Assembly: GCA_002451085.1 (NCBI GenBank) | Contig: DKBE01000041.1 | Span: 19,319 to 37,636, forward strand | DNA from: Proteobacteria bacterium UBA6908 | GTDB taxonomy: Bacteria > Pseudomonadota > Gammaproteobacteria > Acidiferrobacterales > UBA6901 | DNA length: 18,318 nucleotides | Direction of reading: 5' to 3' | Shown: piece by piece, positions 13,970 through 18,318 of the stretch | How the letters are laid out: every line of letters starts with the position of its first letter | Numbering within the stretch: the stretch's first letter is position 1 | Position numbers and translations under genes: made by a program | The notes under the pieces: model-generated | Told to the model about the DNA's origin: nothing | What the model saw: only the letters and a program-made list of their open reading frames with translations | The model's database searches: none

Positions 13970-14737
13970 TCACAGCGTTAATACCATATCACGCCGGAAT
14001 GCCTGCAACGGACGGTCCGGGATTCGGGCGTGGATTTCAGCCAGGATGGATTCTTCTTCCCCCGGCATCAGATGCGTAATATAGATGGGCACAGCATGAT
14101 TCAGTTTGCGCAGGTCGTCAGCCAACAGGCGCGGGCACAGGTGTCCGGACGCACGGGCAAGGTCTTCCTCGATATCCTGAAACGATGTTTCGATGATGAC
14201 GTGAGCCAGATTGTGGCAGGCGTTGAGTTCCTGCCAGAAGGCATCCGTGGACGTTGTATCGCCACTGAAGGCCAGACTGGCCTGACCGCTGTCCATCAGG
14301 TACCCGACCGCCGGGATGCTGTGCGTCACCGGGATCGCACGGAAGTTTCGGCCGTTGATCGTCACGGTGACGCCCGGTGACAGCGGCTCGTAACGCAGGT
14401 ACGGACGATCGCGCGACGGAATGGCGGTAAAATCCGGCCACAACGCATCGTTAAAGAGATGCTGGCGCAATACCGCCAGTGTCGGCTCCTGGGCGTGCAC
14501 GACCAGCGGCCGCTCACGGCGACCGCCGACGCTGTCGAGCAGAAACGGGATGCACGTCACGTGATCGAGGTGGGCGTGCGTCAGAAAGACGTGGTCGATG
14601 TCAGCCATGGCCGATAGCGTCAGATCGGCAACACCGGTTCCGGCATCAATCAGCACGTCCTGATCCACCAGCAGCGACGTGGTGCGTGCGCCATTACCGA
14701 TCCCGCCACTGGATCCGAGCACCCTGATTTGCATCAT
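13970..14737 (-). CDS. Metallo-beta-lactamase-fold hydrolase, class II cyclic-nucleotide phosphodiesterase-like
   Basis: A 255-residue MBL-fold protein. The metal site is clear: THAHLDHV (H54, H56, D58, H59), H139 in THSIPAVGYL, D160 in FSGDTTS, ETSF (183-186), H199 in SGHLCPRL and H222 in ITHLMPG. The HxHLDH followed by a hydrophobic stretch and Ser, the THS...GY element and the ETSF block are those of class II 3',5'-cyclic nucleotide phosphodiesterases (CpdP/yeast PDE1 type) rather than beta-lactamases or RNase Z, so cAMP or cGMP is the likely substrate type; this is inferred. No signal peptide is seen, so it acts in the cytoplasm. Two adjacent ATGs (14737, 14734) are possible; the GGGGG just upstream is better spaced for the second. 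It precedes ffh by 24 bases and is divergent from ypjD. Confidence 0.8.
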   Translation of the reverse strand: MMQIRVLGSSGGIGNGARTTSLLVDQDVLIDAGTGVADLTLSAMADIDHVFLTHAHLDHVTCIPFLLDSVGGRRERPLVVHAQEPTLAVLRQHLFNDALWPDFTAIPSRDRPYLRYEPLSPGVTVTINGRNFRAIPVTHSIPAVGYLMDSGQASLAFSGDTTSTDAFWQELNACHNLAHVIIETSFQDIEEDLARASGHLCPRLLADDLRKLNHAVPIYITHLMPGEEESILAEIHARIPDRPLQAFRRDMVLTL

Positions 14738-14752
14738 GCCCCCGTTAAGCGT

Positions 14753-14767
14753 GATCGCCTAGCGATC
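14753..14767. promoter_or_regulatory. Candidate operator: perfect inverted repeat in divergent gap
   Basis: GATCGC (14753-14758), CTA, GCGATC (14762-14767): two perfect six-base arms in the 94-base gap between the divergent phosphodiesterase-like gene and ypjD. It lies about 16 bases upstream of the former's start, where it could form an operator or a leader hairpin. The rest of the gap shows no convincing promoter. Confidence 0.35.
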
Positions 14768-14831
14768 CTCTTCATCACTATCGAAAACTGTGCCATGCTG
14801 CGGGCATCCATCGGCGATCCAATTCGGCATT

Positions 14832-15644
14832 ATGACCAAGACTCTCCTTGCCTTGCCAGCCATGGCACTGTACCTGGGCGCCGCGGGCCTGTTGTGGCGC
14901 AGCCTGCGCCTTGGTGGCGAGACCAATCGAAGCTCCCGTACCGGACTCTTTGCCCTGGCGGCCGGCGCGCTGATTCTGCATGCCGCCATACTGCACGCAG
15001 ACCTGTTCCAGGGCGAACTGCACCTCGGCCTGATCAACTCTGCCTCGCTGGTGGCCTGGGCGGTGACACTGTTATTCCTGCTGGCTAGCTGGTTTCAACC
15101 AATCGAATCGCTCGGCATGCTGATTTTCCCGATCGTGGCACTGGCACTATTCGGTGAATGGCAATGGCCGAGCCGCGTGACCGTACTTCCCGGCGCCAGC
15201 GCTGTGCAGGCCGCCCACCTGGTCATTTCGCTGCTTGCCTACAGCCTCCTGAGTGTAGCGTTGCTGCAGAGCCTGATGCTCGGTCTGCAGGAACGGGCCC
15301 TGCACCGGCGCCATGCCGGCGGCGTGCTGCGCAACCTGCCGCCGCTCGAAACCATGGAATTACTGCTGTTTCGTATGGTGGCCGTGGGCTTCGCGCTGCT
15401 CACGCTCACGCTCGTCAGCGGGGTGTTCTTCTCGGAAGAACTGTTCGGCAAGCCATTGCGCTTTACCCACCATATTGTCCTGTCGCTGATTGCCTGGGCA
15501 ATCTTTGGCACCCTGCTGCTCGGACGTTGGCGCTACGGGTGGCGCGGGCGCACAGCCGTGCGGCTGACGATCGCCGGGTTTACCGTGCTCGTGCTTGGCT
15601 ATTTTGGTACCAAGTTTGTCCTGGAAGTGCTGCTCCGACGTTAA
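14832..15644 (+). CDS. ypjD: YpjD, CcsA-family inner-membrane protein
   Basis: A 270-residue polytopic protein (about eight hydrophobic segments) of the cytochrome c assembly CcsA/HemX group, in the YpjD branch that lies divergent to ffh in many gammaproteobacteria. Recognisable elements are LHLGLINSASLVAW (63-76), AAHLVISLLAYSLLS (127-141, with His129), PPLETMELLLFRMVAVGF (170-187), LTLVSGVFFSEELFGKPL (192-209), THHIVLSLIAW (212-222, with His213/214), and WRGRTAVRLTIAGF near the C-terminus. The paired histidines are the likely haem ligands; the WWD haem-handling motif of true CcsA is absent, so cytochrome c ligation itself is doubtful. The frame is open from 14790, but ATG 14832 (MTKTLLALPAMALYLG) puts the first membrane segment at the N-terminus as in relatives. 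The ribosome binding site is weak. Confidence 0.85.
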   Translation: MTKTLLALPAMALYLGAAGLLWRSLRLGGETNRSSRTGLFALAAGALILHAAILHADLFQGELHLGLINSASLVAWAVTLLFLLASWFQPIESLGMLIFPIVALALFGEWQWPSRVTVLPGASAVQAAHLVISLLAYSLLSVALLQSLMLGLQERALHRRHAGGVLRNLPPLETMELLLFRMVAVGFALLTLTLVSGVFFSEELFGKPLRFTHHIVLSLIAWAIFGTLLLGRWRYGWRGRTAVRLTIAGFTVLVLGYFGTKFVLEVLLRR

Positions 15645-15676
15645 CGTTGAAAGTGGCGGGCAGCACCGGCTCCGAG

Positions 15677-15715
15677 TAGAATGCGCGCGTCGCCGCCTTC
15701 GGTCCCGCTGGACCG
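15677..15715 (+). promoter_or_regulatory. Promoter-like element and perfect hairpin upstream of the SulP gene
   Basis: TAGAAT (15677-15682) is a possible -10 without a consensus -35. CGGTCC (15700-15705), loop CGCT and GGACCG (15710-15715) form a six-base-pair perfect hairpin, followed after six bases by a short T-rich run. It could terminate ypjD transcription weakly or shape the leader of the SulP mRNA. These lie in the 110-base gap between ypjD and the ATG at 15755. Confidence 0.35.
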
Positions 15716-15754
15716 TGGACATTTGTTTCTACCCGTAAATAAACCCAGGCGTAC

Positions 15755-18318
15755 ATGACCGACGAGACCGTTCAAGCCCCCTTCTGTTCCAGCCGCTGGT
15801 CCAAGTACTTCCCGCCATTGCGCTGGTGGCCGCTGGTTAACCGCCAGACCCTCAGGGCTGATTTAATCGCCGGACTGACCGGCGCGGTGGTCGTACTCCC
15901 CCAGGGCGTAGCATTCGCCTTGATTGCCGGCCTGCCGCCGGTCTACGGCCTGTACACCGCCATGGTGCCGCCGATCATCGCGGCCCTGTTCGGTTCCTCG
16001 CGCCATCTGATTTCCGGCCCGACCACGGCAATCTCGATTGTGGTTTTTGCCGCCATCTCCAAGTATGCCGAACCCGGCAGCGCCAAATTCATCCAGATGG
16101 CTCTGACGCTCACTTTTCTCGCCGGTGTCTATCAGCTGATCCTCGGTTTGGCTCGCATGGGCACACTGGTCAACTTCATTTCACACTCCGTGGTTGTCGG
16201 TTTCACCGCCGGTGCCGCCGTGCTGATTGCCTCCAGTCAGCTGAAGCACTACTTCGGCATGCACATCCCCTCGGGCGAGTCGTTCCTGCACACGTGGCAA
16301 GCCATCATCGACCAGATCGATGATGCCAATCTCTATGTCACCGGGATCGCCACCCTGACGCTGGTCAGCCTGGTGATCTTAACCAAGCTCAAACCACGCT
16401 GGCCGGTGATGTTGATCGGCATGGTGATTGGCAGCGTGGTGGCCATGTTGCTCGGTGCCGAAGCCCGCGGTATCAGGCTGGTCGGCGAACTGCCGCAGCA
16501 TTTGCCACCCTTGTCGATGCCGGATCTGCATCTCGCCTCGATCAAGCAGCTGGGCAGCGCGGCCCTCGCCGTGGCCATGCTCGGTCTGGTCGAAGCAGTA
16601 TCGATTGCCCGTTCCGTGGCCGCGAAATCCGGACAGCGCATCGATGGTAGCCAGGAGTTCACGGGTCAGGGACTGGCCAATATCTTCGGCAGCTTTTTTT
16701 CCTGTTATGCCTCGTCTGGCTCCTTTACGCGCAGTGGCCTGAATTATACGGCCGGCGCCGTGACGCCCATGGCTGCCGTGTTCGCCGCCGTCTCGCTTCT
16801 GCTGATCGTATTGCTGGTCGCCCCGCTGGCCGCGCACCTGCCCATTGCCGCCATGGCGGCGGTGCTGCTGATGGTGGCCTGGCGACTCATTGATTTTCAC
16901 CACATCAAGATCATTCTCACCACCAGCAAGCGCGAAACAGCCATTTTGCTGACCACGTTTTTCTCCACCCTGTTCGTGGAGCTGGAATTTGCCATCTACG
17001 TCGGCGTCATGCTGTCACTGGTCATCTATTTGATGCGCACCTCACAGCCTGCCGTGGTGGCGCGGGTACCGGACCCGGCCACCCCCAACCGTCATTTCGT
17101 CACCGATACGAAACTGCCCGAGTGCCCGCAAATGAAGATCGTGCGAATCGACGGATCGCTGTATTTCGGCGCCGTCGATTATGTCGAGGAGCAACTGCAC
17201 TTGCTCACCCAGAACTACCCCGGTCAGAAGCACTTGCTGATGGTTGGCAACGGCATCAATTTTATCGACTTGGCGGGTGCCGAAATGCTGGCCCGGGAGG
17301 CCCGGCAACGCAAAGCCCGAGGCGGAAGCCTCAATCTGGTTAAGGTCAAGGAAGAGGCCTGCAACACCCTGCGCAAGGGCGGCTTCCGTGACCTGATCGG
17401 ACCCGAAAATATTTTCCTGACCAAGGGTGATGCGATATCCGGTGTATTCAAAAAACTGGATACGGGGATCTGCGCTCGCTGTGAAAAGCGGATCTTTACC
17501 GAGTGTGCACACATCCGGCCTGTGTCAGTGCCTGTCGCCCCGGTCGTCTTGCCGACACTTGGTGACCTTCCGCGTCTTCAGCGCCTGCTGGTCGCCAGCG
17601 ATGGCACGGAATACAGCGCGGCGGCGCTACGTGCGGCGCTTAACATCGCGAAACGCTGCCAGGCTCGCGTACGCGTCATTCACCTGCTCCCGGTCAGTGG
17701 CATCGGCCCCGCGCCCGGCGCAACAGACATCCCCATTCCTCGCCTTGAAGAGGCCCGTAGCCATCTGGATGAAATCGAGCGCGAAGCCGGGGCCGCTGGA
17801 ATCAATTGTGTCACCGAGGTGGTCGAGACAAACCTGCACTACTACCAGGAAATCGTCCACCAGGCGGATCAAATGCAAGCTGACCTGATCGTCATGGGGC
17901 GTCGGGGACCGCGCGGGATGGCGCGCGTACGCCTCAGCGAGACCACGGCCAAGGTGATCGGCCATGCACATTGCAATGTCCTGGTCGTACCGCGTAATAC
18001 GGATACGAGCGGCCAACACATGGTACTGGCGACAGACGGTTCGCGTTTCTCCGATGCCGCCACGACCATCGCCGCCACGTTTGCCAAAATTCTGCAAGCA
18101 CCGGTCACCGCCGTATCCGCCATACTGCCCAGCCACTCACCCGAGCGTCAGGAAGAAGCAGCGGCGGCGGCCAGGCGTGCTTCCGACTTCCTGATCTCAA
18201 ACGGGATTACGGCAGACTCGGAACTACTGCACGGGCGCGCCGACGAGATGATTCAGCAAAGCGTGGCCAGTCACAACGCCGACCTGATCGTCATCGGTAG
18301 CCACGGCCGAACCGGCCT
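15755..18318 (+). CDS. SulP anion transporter fused to STAS and two universal-stress-protein domains (partial, runs off window)
   Basis: One uninterrupted frame of 854 codons to the window edge. Residues about 20-430 are a SulP (SLC26) transporter: LPQGVAFALIAGLPPVYGLY (48-67), LFGSSRHLISGPTTA (78-92), multiple membrane helices, and LVEAVSIARSVAAKSGQRID (278-297) with the conserved Glu. STAS domain about 450-570, with GINFIDLAGAEML (500-512) and Ala507 where many STAS domains have Ser. A short linker has C573, C576, C584 and H586. Then comes one USP domain (about 606-746: LLVASDGTEYS, ADLIVMGRRGPRG, HCNVLVVP) and a second from about 755 (MVLATDGSRFSDAA, ADLIVIGSHGRTGL) that is cut by the edge. 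SulP proteins move sulfate, bicarbonate or other anions; the substrate here is unknown. USP domains often bind ATP, suggesting energy- or stress-dependent control. The start ATG 15755 is supported by homology of position; the ribosome binding site is weak. Confidence 0.9.
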   Translation, partial: MTDETVQAPFCSSRWSKYFPPLRWWPLVNRQTLRADLIAGLTGAVVVLPQGVAFALIAGLPPVYGLYTAMVPPIIAALFGSSRHLISGPTTAISIVVFAAISKYAEPGSAKFIQMALTLTFLAGVYQLILGLARMGTLVNFISHSVVVGFTAGAAVLIASSQLKHYFGMHIPSGESFLHTWQAIIDQIDDANLYVTGIATLTLVSLVILTKLKPRWPVMLIGMVIGSVVAMLLGAEARGIRLVGELPQHLPPLSMPDLHLASIKQLGSAALAVAMLGLVEAVSIARSVAAKSGQRIDGSQEFTGQGLANIFGSFFSCYASSGSFTRSGLNYTAGAVTPMAAVFAAVSLLLIVLLVAPLAAHLPIAAMAAVLLMVAWRLIDFHHIKIILTTSKRETAILLTTFFSTLFVELEFAIYVGVMLSLVIYLMRTSQPAVVARVPDPATPNRHFVTDTKLPECPQMKIVRIDGSLYFGAVDYVEEQLHLLTQNYPGQKHLLMVGNGINFIDLAGAEMLAREARQRKARGGSLNLVKVKEEACNTLRKGGFRDLIGPENIFLTKGDAISGVFKKLDTGICARCEKRIFTECAHIRPVSVPVAPVVLPTLGDLPRLQRLLVASDGTEYSAAALRAALNIAKRCQARVRVIHLLPVSGIGPAPGATDIPIPRLEEARSHLDEIEREAGAAGINCVTEVVETNLHYYQEIVHQADQMQADLIVMGRRGPRGMARVRLSETTAKVIGHAHCNVLVVPRNTDTSGQHMVLATDGSRFSDAATTIAATFAKILQAPVTAVSAILPSHSPERQEEAAAAARRASDFLISNGITADSELLHGRADEMIQQSVASHNADLIVIGSHGRTG

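Noticed and set aside
1..18318. CRISPR arrays, insertion sequences, integrases, attachment sites, tRNA/rRNA genes
   Set aside because: Gaps are all shorter than about 160 bases, no spaced direct repeats or transposase motifs were seen, and every long frame has a chromosomal housekeeping or signalling explanation.

Overview
The window is 18.3 kb of compact, GC-rich bacterial chromosome, almost entirely housekeeping genes. It holds fourteen genes, partial ones at both ends, and no mobile element, CRISPR array, tRNA or rRNA gene that I can see. No gap between genes exceeds about 160 bases, and the gaps are described under the regulatory entries. A gammaproteobacterium is the best reading: there is an Rsd/AlgQ-type anti-sigma factor and UbiG of the ubiquinone pathway. 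The order gyrA-mtnA / MTA deaminase / ubiG-mupP-...-yciK matches, from memory, the Pseudomonas arrangement, and ffh beside a divergent ypjD matches the E. coli arrangement. I cannot name the genus.

Left part (1-2957): the start of gyrA and the complete mtnA lie on the minus strand. A 5'-methylthioadenosine/S-adenosylhomocysteine deaminase is transcribed divergently. Deaminase plus MtnA suggests MTA salvage through methylthioinosine.

Middle part (3062-9765), plus strand: a large membrane-bound PAS-GGDEF-EAL protein is followed by the tight set ubiG-mupP-rmuC (two-base spacings), then a response regulator with a GGDEF output and its own promoter-like leader. Two c-di-GMP genes therefore bracket ubiquinone synthesis, peptidoglycan recycling and a DNA-maintenance gene.

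Right part: a small minus-strand membrane protein with a very strong ribosome binding site; yciK, a short-chain dehydrogenase homologue that lacks the catalytic lysine; and moaA (molybdopterin synthesis). moaA converges on rsd at a perfect hairpin. ffh and a metallo-beta-lactamase-fold, cyclic-nucleotide-phosphodiesterase-like gene follow on the minus strand, and ypjD (CcsA family) diverges from them. The window ends inside a long gene for a SulP anion transporter fused to a STAS domain, a small Cys/His cluster and two universal stress protein (USP) domains.

I found no wholly new system. The observations most worth following up are the SulP-STAS-USP-USP fusion with its Cys/His linker and the apparently catalytically dead YciK. 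The others are the c-di-GMP genes placed within a conserved block and several perfect inverted repeats at gene boundaries.
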